Assembly: GCA_030704615.1 (NCBI GenBank)
Contig: CM060732.1
Location: forward strand, 27,943,053-28,007,052
Direction: 5' to 3'
Length of the DNA stretch: 64,000 bases
From: Takakia lepidozioides
Lineage: Eukaryota > Streptophyta > Takakiopsida > Takakiales > Takakiaceae
Shown here: positions 21,155-32,769 of the stretch, in pieces
Layout: every line of letters begins with the position of its first letter
Position numbering within the stretch: the stretch's first letter is position 1
Notes under the pieces: model-generated
Database searches by the model: none
The model's input: only the letters and a program-made list of their open reading frames with translations
What the model was told of the DNA's origin: nothing
Position numbers and translations under genes: made by a program

Positions 21155-22665
21155 TGCTGGCCTCAGGGTCCTCAGACACTTGATCTACAGTCATCCCTGT
21201 TGCAGGTCCAACCTGGCCTTCCGCTGCCAAGATACACAGAAATGCAGATGCATGCCATCCGGGCACCATCTCCTCGTCCGTCTCACCATGCCACCGAGCT
21301 CCAGTGTCATCCTGCTGGCTCGTGCATGGATTGCGACTCAACCCATCTGCATTGCGATTGACCAAACCCGGTCGATGCACCACCTGAAAGTCATACTCTT
21401 GAAGGATGAGTGCCCACCGTGCAAGCTTCCCCGTAAGCTTGTCTGACTCCATCAACCACTTGAGTGGTTGGTGATCCGTGACAAGGGTGAAGAGATTGCC
21501 GTATAGATAGCACCTGAAGTGTGCCACGGCCCACACTGCAGCTAAGCATTCTCCCTCATATGAGCTATACTTAGACTCTGCAGCATTGTTCGAGCGGCTA
21601 GCATAAGCCACTACGAACTCTCTTCCCTCATCATCCACCTGTGTGAGCACCGCTCCAAGCCCCAGCATGCTCCAATCTGTATGCAGCTGAAAAGGACGCC
21701 CCCTGATAGGTCGTCTCAAGATGGGCGCCGAGGTCAACCTCGCCTTGAGCTCTTGAAAAGCTTGTTCTTGCTCATCTTCCCACTGCCACTCCTGGTCCAC
21801 CTTGGTCAGCTTGGTTAGAGCCTTTGCAATGGCACTAAATCCCTTAACAAACCGTCTGTAATAGTTTGCTAACCCCATGAAAGCTCGAACTCGGCTCACA
21901 TCCGTGGGGCGTGGAACCTGTGCAATGGACTCTACCTTAGTCTGCTGTACCCCCAATCCTCCAGGATATATCATGTGACCCAGATACTCAATCTGGTTGT
22001 GGAAAAACTTGCACTTGCCCGGATGTAACTTCAATCCGTGCGTCCTCAAGCGCTCAAATACCCCCTGAAGGTGTCTCTCATGCTCCTCCACCGTAGCACT
22101 AAAGATGATGATGTCATCTATGTAGCACCGAGCAAACTCCACCCCTGCTAGAATCCTGTCCATGACTCTTTGAAACTCAGCGGAGCGTTTTTAAGCCCAA
22201 ATGGTAAGAACCGCCACTGGTATAGGCAATCCTTCCCGTGCTCATTGATCCCCCAGAATGCCGTCTTTTGCTTATCCGCCTCCTTGATCGGCAACTGGTG
22301 ATATCCGGATCGTAAATCCAACGTGCTAAAGACCTTGGAATGCCCAATGGCATCAAAGATCTCCTCTGGTGTCGGCATGGCATACCTATCGGACTTGGTC
22401 TGACGATTTACAGGCCGGTAATCACCGCACATACGTCTCTCTCCGTCCAATTGCCATAGACATCCTTCTTGGCTGGCATCACTGTGGCTGAAGCATACTC
22501 TCCACCAGAGAGCTCCACCAAACCTGCCTCCCAGAGATCTTGAGTCCTCATCTGAATCAAAGACCTCTCCATGTCACTGTATCTATAGGGTCTCCGAAAG
22601 ATTGGCGTGTCAGTGGCCAACTCAATACGGATCTCTTGACCCTTCAGTGCTCCCAAGTCCTTCAA
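21072..22665 (-). pseudogene. Element D reverse transcriptase and RNase H
   Basis: RT begins near 22,665 (IELATDTPIFRRPYRYS) and shows [37 protein letters not shown] and the catalytic YIDDIIIF. RNase H follows with FQLHTDWSMLGLGAVLTQ, ESKYSSYEGECLAAVWAV and VTDHQPLKWLM, then RPGLVNRNADGLSRNP. Frame breaks occur near 22,430 and 22,170; 22,163-21,072 is one open stretch of 363 codons. Gypsy type by sequence and order. The first RNase H Asp is followed by Trp instead of the usual Ala. Confidence 0.85.
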
Positions 22666-22780
22666 ACTGAAGGCAAAGCAATTCCTGTAAGCCCTCAGGA
22701 ACCGCCGTATACGTCGTCTCTCTCCTCCGGTGACAATGGGTCCAATGTCAGGCTCCCAATTGTCCTCCGTAACTGCAACC

Positions 22781-23002
22781 TTAAGTCCAGTGGCTTAGAG
22801 GTAGAGGACGCGTCCCGTGGTTGCTATGCTGCAACCTCTGAGCAGTACTCCCTTCCTGCTCAGTCAATGACAAGGCCTCATCCTGCCCCATCATCTCATC
22901 ATTGAGAACCTCCTCATCCCGAGAAGAATCCCCAACCTCATCCATCACAGCTGCCTTGGCTGCCAATCCCTCTGAACCTCGAGCACCTCCCACGTGTGCC
23001 AT
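22781..23002 (-). CDS. Acidic linker between methyltransferase and RT
   Basis: Open stretch rich in Glu, Asp, Gly and Ala (DSSRDEEVLNDEMMGQDEAL) without a recognised fold; probably a flexible linker or processing region in the polyprotein. Confidence 0.4.
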   Translation of the reverse strand: MAHVGGARGSEGLAAKAAVMDEVGDSSRDEEVLNDEMMGQDEALSLTEQEGSTAQRLQHSNHGTRPLPLSHWT

Positions 23003-23008
23003 GGATGT

Positions 23009-24404
23009 CTACACCCCGTGGTCCTCACCGCTCGCCCCCACTCGCGCCTGTACCGTCTCGGTAGGCAGAGAGACCGTCAAGGGAAGTGCACTCCGCACTC
23101 TACGTTGCTCAGCCATAGCCAAGCTGATAATCCAGGTCAAGCAATTGAGATCCATTGCTTGCCCCAACACCTGACGACGTGATGCCTCAGAAAGAGAAGG
23201 CACCGCCGTGGTCCCAGTGGAAAACCCATAGCCCGCTCTCGCTCGTCGGCATTAGGCTCTAACTGTTGCAACTGAGCATCCCACAAGGCCAGGTCCACCA
23301 TCCCGAAAAGCATGGGATCCTGGGAAGCTGAGCAGTGTAGGTAATGCTGCTCGTGGTTGACCCACCCTGTTGACCACTGCCAAAGGCGAACGGTCATCGT
23401 GTCTCACACGTTGAGACTGCCTCCCTGTGTCCAAAATGCCATCCACGGTGAGGTGTGCTGGCCGCTGCACCCCATCAAATGCACGCTTGAGCAGTGCGGG
23501 TGGCATCAAGTTAGTCCACCATAGCGTGGACGATGAGCCCGTGACCCACTGCAGCTGCATCCAAGCACTGCTGACCCAAGCCACGACCGGACTTGATGCA
23601 CACTGGCCATCACCCTGGCCCGAGAATCACCCATCAGTGGCACATTCTCCAAGATGTATGCTGGAGATACAGCTTGATGAAGCTGCAAGTGGCGCAAAAC
23701 CCGCACCATCTCCCAAAACAGACCCGTCCTCGAGTCTCGCAATCCATTGCCATGCCCGGCTGATGAATGCCCTTGGCAGGGCCAACCTGCCACTACAGAT
23801 CAATGGAGCCAACCTGCTCCAAATCCTGCGCCCCCAGCAACGAAATGTCTGCTGGCAAGGCTTGTTGGTATCCACGAACTGCAGACACTGGCAACAAATC
23901 AGGGTACTGCTGTACCAACTGAGCAACATGGCGCAGTGAGACGCGTCGTGCAGTCTCATCCCTCTCCACATACAGGTAACGCCTTACCCGCACACCTGCC
24001 TGTAGCACAGCAGCCAATCCGGTGCTGATCCCGCCAAACAAGTCCAGAAGGCAATGCCTTCATCCGGATACTGCCACACAAGGTGTGGTATCCAATGGTG
24101 ACAACTGAGGTGGTCCTGGTGCAATACCCACTCTCCTCCTCTCTCCTGACGGTACAAAGCCTCTACCCAGCTTGTTGCACCCGTCCATCAGCAGCCTGCT
24201 GCAAATCCTTGCTCGTACCCCACAATGGAGTGTGAGCAACCATGGCAGGCAACTCCGCCATACCATGCATGTCATCCTGCTCTGCTGGAGGTGGCACATC
24301 CTCTGCATGGGCATTGCCTCCAGCAACTCTCCAGGCCAACTAACTGCAGCTGTAAAGGCGGCTAGTGTTGGCATCTTGCCCCGCTGGGCAGCCGCAACCC
24401 CCAA
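23009..24404 (-). pseudogene. C5-DNA (cytosine) methyltransferase domain within element D
   Basis: Minus strand, between protease and RT. Conserved motifs appear in the right order: motif I LLDLFGGISTGLAA (24,050-24,009), motif IV GWPCQGHSSAG with the catalytic Cys (23,769-23,786), motif VI ENV (23,641-23,649), motif VIII region with RAHRPR then WTN (23,545-23,510), motif IX ADERERAMGFPLG (about 23,260-23,217) and motif X VLGQAMDLNCLTWIISLAMA (about 23,180-23,110). These transfer a methyl group from S-adenosylmethionine to cytosine C5. The motif I and motif IV surroundings (GLRDSRTGLFWEM) resemble the DNMT3/DRM side more than DNMT1 (tentative). Frame changes after motif IV-proximal SIDL, in motif VIII and before motif IX, and an in-frame TGA at 24,060, mean this copy is dead or mis-assembled. 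Confidence 0.85.
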
Positions 24405-24479
24405 TGAATGTCACAGGGAGCTGTGCACGGCGACCATCCCTGACTGCCATCCAGGCCTGTAGGATGCTGACTCCTCCCA

Positions 24480-24808
24480 AAAGTCCAGGGTGAAGCCCAT
24501 GGGGTATAACACTGCCCCACCAACGAGGACATCGTAAGAGACCGCGTCTGTCACAATGGCCTTGGCTCGCATCACTGAGCCATCTTAGGATGATCCGGCT
24601 GCAGTCTAATGGCCAACTGATGCCGTGTCATGCCCCGAGCCTGCTCTGATCCTCCCAGAGATGTCTGTATCTGGAAAGGACAAGGCTCCATATCCGCCTC
24701 CATGAGGCCCAAACCTGCAATAGCAGCTCTGCCCAACATCAGTGGCTGAGCTCCCGAGTCCAACAAGACCCGCAGTGGCCGGTACTTCTTGCCTGCCGGT
24801 CCACTCAA
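24480..24808 (-). pseudogene. Element D aspartic protease
   Basis: LRVLLDSGAQPLMLGRAAI contains the Asp-Ser-Gly active site of retropepsins, with GLGL beyond. A frameshift near 24,580 separates it from the downstream YDVLVGGAVLYPMGFTLDFW segment, typical of the C-terminal part of such proteases. Lies directly between the gag-derived linker and the methyltransferase. Confidence 0.75.
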
Positions 24809-25519
24809 AGTGAAAATGCCTCCTGGTTGTCTAACAAGACAACTCCAGGTGTCACCATGGCGCGCTCAAGGCAGCTGCAACTTGCCATGGCGCAGCCGTG
24901 GCAGTCTTGACCCTCAAATCCGAGGATCCCTCTGCCACTACACCTTCCACTAACTCCGCAGAAGATGAAGTGACCTCCCCACTCTCACAGAGTGTTGCTG
25001 CTAGTCTGAACACTGCAGCTGGTCTTACCCCCGGCGTCGCAATCATGGTTGCCGAGAACAGTGGGGCTTGACACACAGAGGTGGCTGCCCCCAACAACAC
25101 ACCGGCTGCACTAGCCTTGGCAGCAGGTGTCAGTGCTGCACGTGTAGCTCTCCCCAATGGCATAGTAACCTCCGCCTCGGTAACAGTCGGGCGAGAACTA
25201 GGTGCCATGGATGGCGTCGACACTGTCTCCGCCAAGGTGAATGACTGAGGCCCCTCGCCTGACGGCTTGCCTCCCCACGTTGTGGATCCAACTCCACCTC
25301 TGCACCTCGTGGCTCAGGAACTCGTGCTGCTCCTCGAGTCACGGCTGCAGCAGACTCCACCTGCTCTAGTGGTAGTGCTGCTCCGCACATGAATCCCATG
25401 CCTCCCATATCTCCTCCCTCAGGAGCAGGAGGTGGACCATCCCGCCTGGGAGCCGGTACCGCCTGAGCTGTAGCCATGGCAGCGAGCCTCTGCTCTAGCT
25501 GCTGAAGCCGGTTGGCCAT
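24809..25519 (-). pseudogene. Element D gag-protease linker
   Basis: Ala/Pro/Gly-rich frames (25,519-25,130 starting ANRLQQLEQRLAAMATAQAV, and 25,235-24,852) with no catalytic motif. A short coiled coil lies at the start. Confidence 0.45.
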
Positions 25520-26810
25520 GCCTTGGTCAACACCCTGACCTCCGCGTCCTTGGCCATGTTGAGCTTGCCCTTGGCCTGCACCTCGTGCCCGACCACCTCG
25601 TCCTCTCTGGGCTGGTCCACCTCGCCCCGGCCACCATTGTTCCCTTGGAACTGGCCTGGGCGCAACTCAGGATGCAAGTCATAACACTGGGCATCTCCAT
25701 GCCCATACTTGCCACAATGCCCACACTGCAACTGTGCAGGCTGTGCTTGTGCCGGCCTTTTGCCACTCTCTGGGCAATCTCTTTTGACATGGGGTCCTCC
25801 ACATGTCCAACATATCACCCCTGGTTGCTGTTGGCCTGCAAAAGATGCCACGGGCCTCTGCACCTGAGGTCCCCTGTAAGCTCCATGGAACTTGGGCTGG
25901 GCAACCTTGCCCCCCTGACCACGCTGTTGGGCAGTCCCTTGTGCCTGTGGGCTGGCAGCTGCGCCTCGTGCAGGCATGTCCTTGCCAAATCCAATGTAAC
26001 AACTCGCTCCTCCACCATGTTGAGCTCAATCCGCTCAGCCAGCAGAAACACATCTGCTAATGTGGGTTGGGCTGCTTGTAACAGGGTTGCATCTCGCACC
26101 CTTCTCTTGAGCTCCTTGTCCAGAATTCCATACCAAAACTGGATTGCCTGAGCTTCAGTAACCCCTTGGGTCACACTTATCAAGCGCCTCATACGAGTGT
26201 ACGCCTCTCGCAGGCTCTCACTGGGTTTGCGCTGGAAGTCTTGCAAAACTTCGCAGCTTCTCTGTCCGTACACCTTGGTAGTTCCTCCGCAACTCCTGGA
26301 AGAACTCCACCACCGGGTTGAATCTAGGCACATGTGTTGTAGTCGTGGCAGGAGGAGTAGTAGCACCTTTTGAACTGGTACCACCTGCAGAAGTACCGGC
26401 ACTACTTGCTCCACTACTAGTGCTGGCAGTGGGAGATTTGGTACTGATGCAGCTACTGGTCGCGTCGTGCCTCGAGTAATGGAGACGTAGTCAGGTGACC
26501 AATACATCCTCCACTCCTCAATCCTGCTTCATGTCCTCGCCTGAACTCGTGGTAATCGTCCATAGGCGGGCCTTCCAAATGCTGGAACAGTCCCTTCCAC
26601 GCCATGAATGGGGTGAATAGCTGTGGATTGCGCATCTGCTGCAAATCACACCAGCTGTCGACTCCTGGATAAAGTCATCCAACTCGATTGTGCCCACAGC
26701 TCCAGAGTACCTACGAGGCCCCTTGGTAGCTCCATACATCTCCTCCATGTCGTCCCACAACAATGGCGAATGAAACTGCACACCTGTTGATGAAGCCTCC
26801 GAGTCTGTGT
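25495..26810 (-). pseudogene. Element D gag, main part
   Basis: Minus strand continuation of gag after the inserted chromovirus. Contains LLWDDMEEMYGATKGPRRYS, a conserved block IELDDFIQE, the capsid-like helical region SESLREAYTRMRRLISVTQG and IQFWYGILDKELKRRVRDA, then two CCHC zinc knuckles, CWTCGGPHVKRDC (about 25,815) and CGHCGKYGHGDAQC (about 25,735). Frameshifts near 26,640, 26,480, 26,300 and 25,980. The first block is shared with a D copy at 44,941-44,600. Confidence 0.75.
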
Positions 26811-26815
26811 CTGAC
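26811..26815. repeat. Target-site duplication of chromovirus A, left
   Basis: ctgac, identical to 40534-40538. Removing the insert and one copy restores the gag frame of element D. Confidence 0.9.
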
Positions 26816-27490
26816 TGTCGCGCACCTCACTTCGGTAAGCTCCCCTTCAAGTCATAGTTACTCGCTTTGATGCGCGGGCCACTTGGCTCGGCTGCTCACC
26901 GGGATAACGGTCCCCTTTGCTCCCAAAACCCTCCACCTTTTGGCCTAGTGGAATTCCCTTTGGTAGATGGCAGTCCGGAACAGCTCCTCTTTGGTCGCTT
27001 TCCGGCTCGCTCGCTTACTCACTAGTTTTTGGTCACCAACGGGCTTGCACCGTTCTCGGGGTTACTACTCCCTTATATATACTTCTGTAGCTGTCCGCGG
27101 GGGTTTCACAACCAGCCATGCCATTTTATGGCGAACCACACGAAAACCCTCGACTCCCGGTGATGAGTCGCGGTGAGTCTTGGCCCACTCACCACGGCCC
27201 CTATGGACCGTGATGAGTCCCAAGACTCCCCACGACTCCCACCACGAGGTCTCCGCCCCCATGGTGAGTCCTATGCCACCCCCACTAAGTCCCGCTAAGC
27301 TACCACCACCCTTTGTGGAGCCACCCCCACCGCAACCCGGTGTCCACCTAGTGAGCGCCTCCGCCTCCTTGAGTGCCTTGGGCACTCAAGGGTGCTTCAG
27401 CCCCCCATACCTATCGCTGCCGCTGCCCCACCACAGGGGCAGCCCCTCATGTGTCCCGACCCCCTGCCCTCAAGGCAAAGGGCCGCGACA
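26816..27490 (-). repeat. 3' LTR of chromovirus A
   Basis: 675 bp, starting tgtcgcggcc and ending ggtgcgcgaca in minus orientation. Holds a TATA box (tatatatag as read on minus, about 27,075). Some 50 bp shorter than the 5' LTR because of small deletions near its end. Confidence 0.88.
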
Positions 27491-28395
27491 CACACCCCTA
27501 CCAACAGGGAGTCGATGTCCTCATCGACTTGTCCATTTTGTAGAAACGAACATCCAAGTTGTGGCGTCCCACATCAAGGAGTTTGTTTCCGTACCATGGC
27601 GTCCCATGGCAAAGAACCAAACCCCACACTTGACTCTACTCTCCACTAGCTAGTTCGGCCGACTTCCTCCAAGTCCCGGCCAAGGGTGGAGCCTCCCAGC
27701 TCCTCCCAGTGCACTCTTCTTGGCCTACTTCAAGGCCAAGGAACGATCCTCCCCGAGGATCGAATCGCCTTACTGCAACAACATTGCTTGCGACCGCTCA
27801 TGATGCCGCTTTTGGCATCACCTTGAGCAAGGGTTCACCTGGAACCCTCTTTGACTAGGAAGATAACCTTGAACCAACCGTGCGCCCCAATCACTACAAT
27901 TGGGTCCGCCTTGGAATGCTGGCCTGAGGTACGGGAACACGCCGAAGCCGCACTACGACTTCGTCCCGAGGCTACACGATTATAGTACGTGAACGGAAGC
28001 ACGTAGCTTCCGCGTTAGCCCGCACTACAAGGCAACCCCCGGTAGCGCAGTTATAGTACGCGCACGCGCCAGGTGCGCACTAGCACGTGAACTCCCAAAG
28101 AAGGCGCAAGTTTCCTTGCCCCTTGGATGGGGGTCACCCGATTTCGGCACTACGCAAACACACGATTAACCCAATTTACCTCTCCCACTTTTGTATAAGC
28201 TAGCATGCATTCTACACACTAGCCAACCACACCATGCATCACCATTCCAAACAAAATAGGACGCACAACATTTGGAACCCATTTCCTTTATAACAAATTT
28301 TTGTACAATACAAGTTTTTGCAATCGGATTCCTAAGCTAGCTAAGCCGGGCTAAGCATGCATTTCCTCCCCCACGCTCCAAGGTTGATGTCCCCA
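27491..28395 (-). other. 3' untranslated region of chromovirus A
   Basis: About 900 bp between the chromodomain stop and the 3' LTR, without ORFs. Conserved in element B (35,651-36,476), so it is an element feature. Contains related tatagtacg(c/t)g motifs and a purine-rich stretch just before the LTR. Confidence 0.75.
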
Positions 28396-29305
28396 TCAAC
28401 GCTTCTTCCGCTTTTGAGGTCGCCCTTCGAAAGCTGCAACCGCCTCGGATGCGTTTCCCATTTCTGAGGCACGCACCCAAGATGCCTCCACATGATGATA
28501 GCCCTTCCATTTGACGAGATACTCCGTTTCTCGGTTCTTGAACCTCCTCGACTTAAGTATTGCCTCCACCTCGTACTCAGGTTCATTTTCATGATCCAAC
28601 AGCATAGGTGGCGGACGCAACACTTGATGCCGATTCGGACGCGCTTCATCTTTGAAGTAAGGCTTCAAAAGGGAGACATGGAATACTGGGTGCACCTTGC
28701 TGTTTGCCGGCAGCTCCAATTCATACACATCCTCATTCATAACCTTCCGAATGCGAAAGGGTCCCGCATACGGAGGTACGAACTTTGGACTCACTTCCGG
28801 AGGTAGTCGGAAATTCTTGATGTTCAACCAGACCTCTGTGCCTGCCTCAAACTTCACTTCCCTCCGCTTTCCGATTCGCCTGCCTTTCATACCGTTTCCT
28901 AGCTTTGGCAATGTTGTACTTTGCGAGCTTCAACAAACGCTCGCGTTCTTCCAGTACCGCCGCTACTGCCGGTTCCTCAACGTCCTGGGCGGCCCAACTT
29001 GTCGGCACCAGAGGTGCTTTTCCATAGACCAATACGAAAGGGGAAACTCCCGTTGCGGAGTGTTCTGTGTTATTATAACAGAACTCTGCCGCGTCTAAGT
29101 GTTCCACCAGTCTGTTTGGTCTGCCGACACGTAATTCCGCAAGATCTGCTTCACTACGGAATTCACTCTTTCTGTTTGGCCGTCGGTCGTAGGTCGGAAG
29201 GCGGTGCTCATCTTCAGCCTCGTCCCCATCTTCTTCCAAAGTCCCTCCAAAATTTACTCGTAAACTTTGGATCGCGGTCCGAGACAATATCCTTCGGGAC
29301 TCCAT
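28396..29305 (-). CDS. Chromovirus A integrase C-terminus and chromodomain
   Basis: Segment 29,305-28,847 covers the end of the integrase core ([33 protein letters not shown]). A frame shift near 28,880 leads into 28,911-28,396, open to its own stop: [33 protein letters not shown], then the chromodomain [20 protein letters not shown] with [15 protein letters not shown] and a Lys/Arg-rich end. Chromodomains bind methylated histone H3 and guide integration to heterochromatin. The aromatic pair YLVKW is intact. Confidence 0.85.
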
Positions 29306-30285
29306 GATGCTTTAAGACGTGGGCGAAGTAAAGTCGCCCTGTCTCCTGCGCCGTTGCCCTCTCCTTGGTGGGATGAAATGGCCCATTTTACTGAACCTAT
29401 CCACCACCACCATGATTGCATCGAATCCTTTTGACAGCGGCATAGCAGTCATGAAATCCATCGAGACGCTTTCCCAAGTCCCTCTGGAATCGGCAAGGGT
29501 TGTAACAGCCCCGCTTGCTTTTTGTACTCGCTCCGGTTTTGTTGGCATGTGGTGCATGTCTTGACATACTCCTCTGCCTCCTCCCTCAGTTTGGGCCAGA
29601 AATACTCTTTCTTCAAGAGTGCCGCGGTGCGCTTGGCTCCGCCGTGGCCCGCAAGCGGGCTATCATGGCATTCTCTCAAGAGACTATCTCTGATCCCTCC
29701 CTTCGGCACGTAGAGACGCTTTTGCTTATACCGGAGCAGTCCATTTTGCAAGTGGAACTGCGATTTAACCCATCCTCAAGTCCTGCATCACGGACTTCGC
29801 CAGCTCATCCTTCCGGCAAGCCTTCCGGATCTTCTTTGGAGCGCCGTCTCGCCCTTGTACACCAACAAGAGCTGCTGCTTTCTACTTAAAGCATCGGCCA
29901 CCACGTTGTCCGTCCCGGTTTGTACTGGATATCCACGTCGAACACTGCCAAAGTATCTTGCCACCTAAGTTGTTTTGGGGACAACTTGGGCTGCGTGGCA
30001 AAATACTTCACCGTGACATTGTCCGTGAACACCTTCACTGGGTTGGAACCAACATAGTGGCGCCAAAGCTCAAGCAGTGCCTTCATCTCTTTTCGTGCGT
30101 CGGCCACCGTCGCTCACTTCATTCAGTTTCTTACTTTCGTAAGCCACTGGACGTCCATCTTGCATAAGAACACCCCCAATCGCGAAGTCCGACGCATCTG
30201 TATGATCTCGAACGGACGATCGAACTCCGGGATTTTCAAGACTCGAGCTTCGCTTCAATTCAGCAAAGCTTGGCCATAAAGGTGA
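29306..30285 (-). pseudogene. Chromovirus A RNase H and integrase N-terminal/core
   Basis: RNase H begins at the junction with element B (HTDASDFAIGGVLMQ, ESKKLNEV, KVFTDNVTVKYFATQPKL). Integrase zinc region: CHDSPLAGHGGAKRTAALL and CTTCQQNRSEY; core MDFMTAMPLSKGFDAIMVVV with RFSKMGHFIP. Frame changes near 30,100, 29,890, 29,470 and 29,340. Confidence 0.8.
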
Positions 30286-30994
30286 CCCTTTGGCTTGAGG
30301 GCAGGGAGGTCGGGACTCAAGAGGGCTGCCCCTGTGGTGGGGGCAGTGGCAGCGATAGGGGGGCTGAAGCACCCTTGAGTGCCCAAGGCACTCAAGGAGG
30401 CGGAGGCGCTCACTAGGTGGAGCCCCGCACACCGGGTTGCGGGGGTGGCTCCACAAGGGGTGGTGGTAGCTTAGCGGGACTTAGTGGGGGTGGCATAGGA
30501 CTCACCATGGGGGCGGAGACCTCGTGGTGGGAGTCGTGGGAGTCTTGGGACTCATCACGGTCCATAGGGGCCGTGGTGAGCGGGCCAAGACTCACCGCGA
30601 CTCATCACCGGAGTCGAGGGTTTTCGTGGTGGTTCGCCATAAAATGGCATGGCTGGTTGTGGAAACCCCCGCGGACAGCTACAGAAGTATATATAGGGAG
30701 TAGTAACCCCGAGAACGGTGCAAGCCCGTTGGTGACCAAAAACTAGTGAGTAAGCGAGCGAGCCGGAAAGCGACCAAAGAGTGGGGAGCTGTTCCGGACT
30801 GCCATCTACCCAAAGGGAATTCTCCTAGTCCCAAATAGGTGGAGGGTTTAGAGGGAAGCGAAGGGGGACCGTTATGTCCCGGTGAGCAGCCGAAGCTCCA
30901 AGTTGGCCCGGCGGCCAGGTTGGGAGTCAGGCGCGCGCATCAAAGCGAGTAACTATGACTTGAAGGGGAGCTTACCGAAGTGAGGTGCGCGACA
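30286..30994 (+). repeat. 5' LTR of chromovirus B
   Basis: Lacks roughly the first nine bases at its 5' end. TATA box tatatatag at about 30,690. Ends ggtgcgcgaca. Confidence 0.88.
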
Positions 30995-30996
30995 CT

Positions 30997-31010
30997 TGGT
31001 ATCAGAGCTT
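30997..31010 (+). other. Primer-binding site, initiator-Met type (B)
   Basis: tggtatcagagctt, two bases after the LTR; the standard plant tRNA-iMet complement. The same site occurs on the minus strand at 39791-39804 in A; E has a one-base variant (tgatatcagagc). Confidence 0.9.
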
Positions 31011-31049
31011 AGAGTTCAGTACGCGATCGTCCTTGGGATTGGCCTCATC

Positions 31050-32229
31050 ATGGGGTCGGGCAAGCCGAAGCGAAAGCGGAACGGCCCAAAAGATGATGAT
31101 CCCGGTGAGCCCGATGGGGGCGACGTGTCACCGAGGCGGCCGTTTGAGGAAGCGATGCATGTTTCCGAAAACGAGGCCGCTCAAGAGCGGGAGGAATCCG
31201 AGGAGTCGGAGCCCGAGGAATCCTTGAGAGCTCCGACAAACCAAGAGATGCCTCCCATGCCGGCAGCCTTTTGGGAAGGGTTGTTGGCGCAGTTTGGCGG
31301 GACGTTGAAAGACGTGTTGAAGGCGGCTAATGCCACTTCCACTAAGGCAAAGTTTAAGGTGAAGCCTAAGGAACCCGGCACCTTCGAGGGCGTCCGAAAT
31401 CGGAAGGCACTCAACACCTGGCTCTTGGAGCTAGAGCAGTACTTCCGGGCGGCCAAGTTGAGTGACGAGGATCGGGTGGAAGTGGCTCCCACCTATTTGA
31501 GGGGCTATGCTCAACAATGGTGGCAGAAACGCCTTCACGACCGAGGTCCAAGCCGGAAACCTTGAACTGGAGTGGGTTCAAGGAATTGATGAAGAGACAG
31601 TTTGTGCCCCTCAACGCGTCCTGGCTTGCCCGGGACAAGATGAGGAATTTGAAGCAAACAGATGACATTCGGGGGTATGTCCAGCTTTCAATGTGCTGTT
31701 GCTCGAAGTCGCGGACATGGCAGAACCAGAAATGGTCTTCAACTTTGTGGCGGGACTGGCCCCATGGGCCAGGCGGAAGTTGGAGGAGAAGCCACCCAAG
31801 ACTTTGAACGAGGCAATTGAGAGGGCTGAATGTTTCTCGGATGTCCCTAGGGGTGAAAGACAAGGCCGTACGGAGCTGAACCACAAGAAGACCGGCGGGA
31901 AGGTGACTCCTTCCGACCGGAAAAGAAGTGGGATAGGCCACGCGGCGACAATGGGCACGTGGAAATCGAAGGGAGGGCCTTCACACGTCAAGGCGGCACC
32001 CGGTGCTTCGAAAGGAAAAGCGGGTGGAGCGGCTTATGGCGGACAGAAGGCGACCTTTGATGGAGTGTGTTTCAATTGCGGGGAGCCCGGGCACATGGCC
32101 AAGAAGTGCACGAAGCCCCGGCAATTGAACATGACTCGGGCGACCACGGAGCTGTCGGAAGATACCATCAGTCGCTTGGTGGAAGCGGTGGTCGCCAGGA
32201 CTTGCAAGGTAGGCAAATTTTTCTTGTGA
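31050..32229 (+). pseudogene. Chromovirus B gag
   Basis: ATG 31050 ([17 protein letters not shown]). Acidic N-terminus, capsid region with [14 protein letters not shown] and [11 protein letters not shown], then zinc knuckle CFNCGEPGHMAKKC (about 32,067). One-base deletions at about 31,551 and 31,683, compared with element A, break the frame. Confidence 0.85.
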
Positions 32230-32230
32230 G

Positions 32231-32664
32231 TTGTATCAGGAAACTGGCGCCTTACGAAAAGGGAGTCAGTTATTGTTCGTGGATGGGATAATATCCGGAA
32301 CTAATGTGTCGTTGTTGGTGGACACAGGAGCGTCGCACTCCTTCATGACACCGGCAACGGCACAAAAGCTGGGACTCCCGACAAGTGACGTGGGGGCCTC
32401 TATTGAGGTGCGTTCTGCCAAAGGAGAACCACAGTTGGCGACAAGGTTGGCGTTTGATGTTCCTCTTCAACTGGGGAGTTGGGAGGACGTGAGAACTTCA
32501 CCATCTGCGAGATCGATGGAGTGGATCTCATTTTGGGGATGACCTTTTTGAGCAAATCCGGAGCGGTCATAGATGGCCGCAAGAGAGTAGTCACGCTGCC
32601 ATGTGGGAATGGTGGCGAGGTCTTACGAGTGTCGGAAACGCCCAAATCCGTGGAGGGCGAATAA
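32231..32664 (+). pseudogene. Chromovirus B protease
   Basis: [19 protein letters not shown] holds the Asp-Thr-Gly active site; [19 protein letters not shown] is the C-terminal part. A frameshift near 32,480 precedes the latter. Confidence 0.8.
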
Positions 32665-32769
32665 ACCTTCTGTCAGCAAGGGAGTGGGCCGTGGAGGAGG
32701 CACACGAGCCCCAGTTTTTGCTTTACATTAGAGAAGTGAAGGAGAAGGCGATGGGGAGCCGAGCCCAGA

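Noticed and set aside
23427-24462. Long plus-strand frames opposite the methyltransferase
   Set aside because: They show no domain and overlap clear minus-strand motifs; antisense shadows.
32034-32216. Minus frames opposite chromovirus gag and protease, recurring in A, B and E
   Set aside because: Conserved only because the sense genes are conserved.
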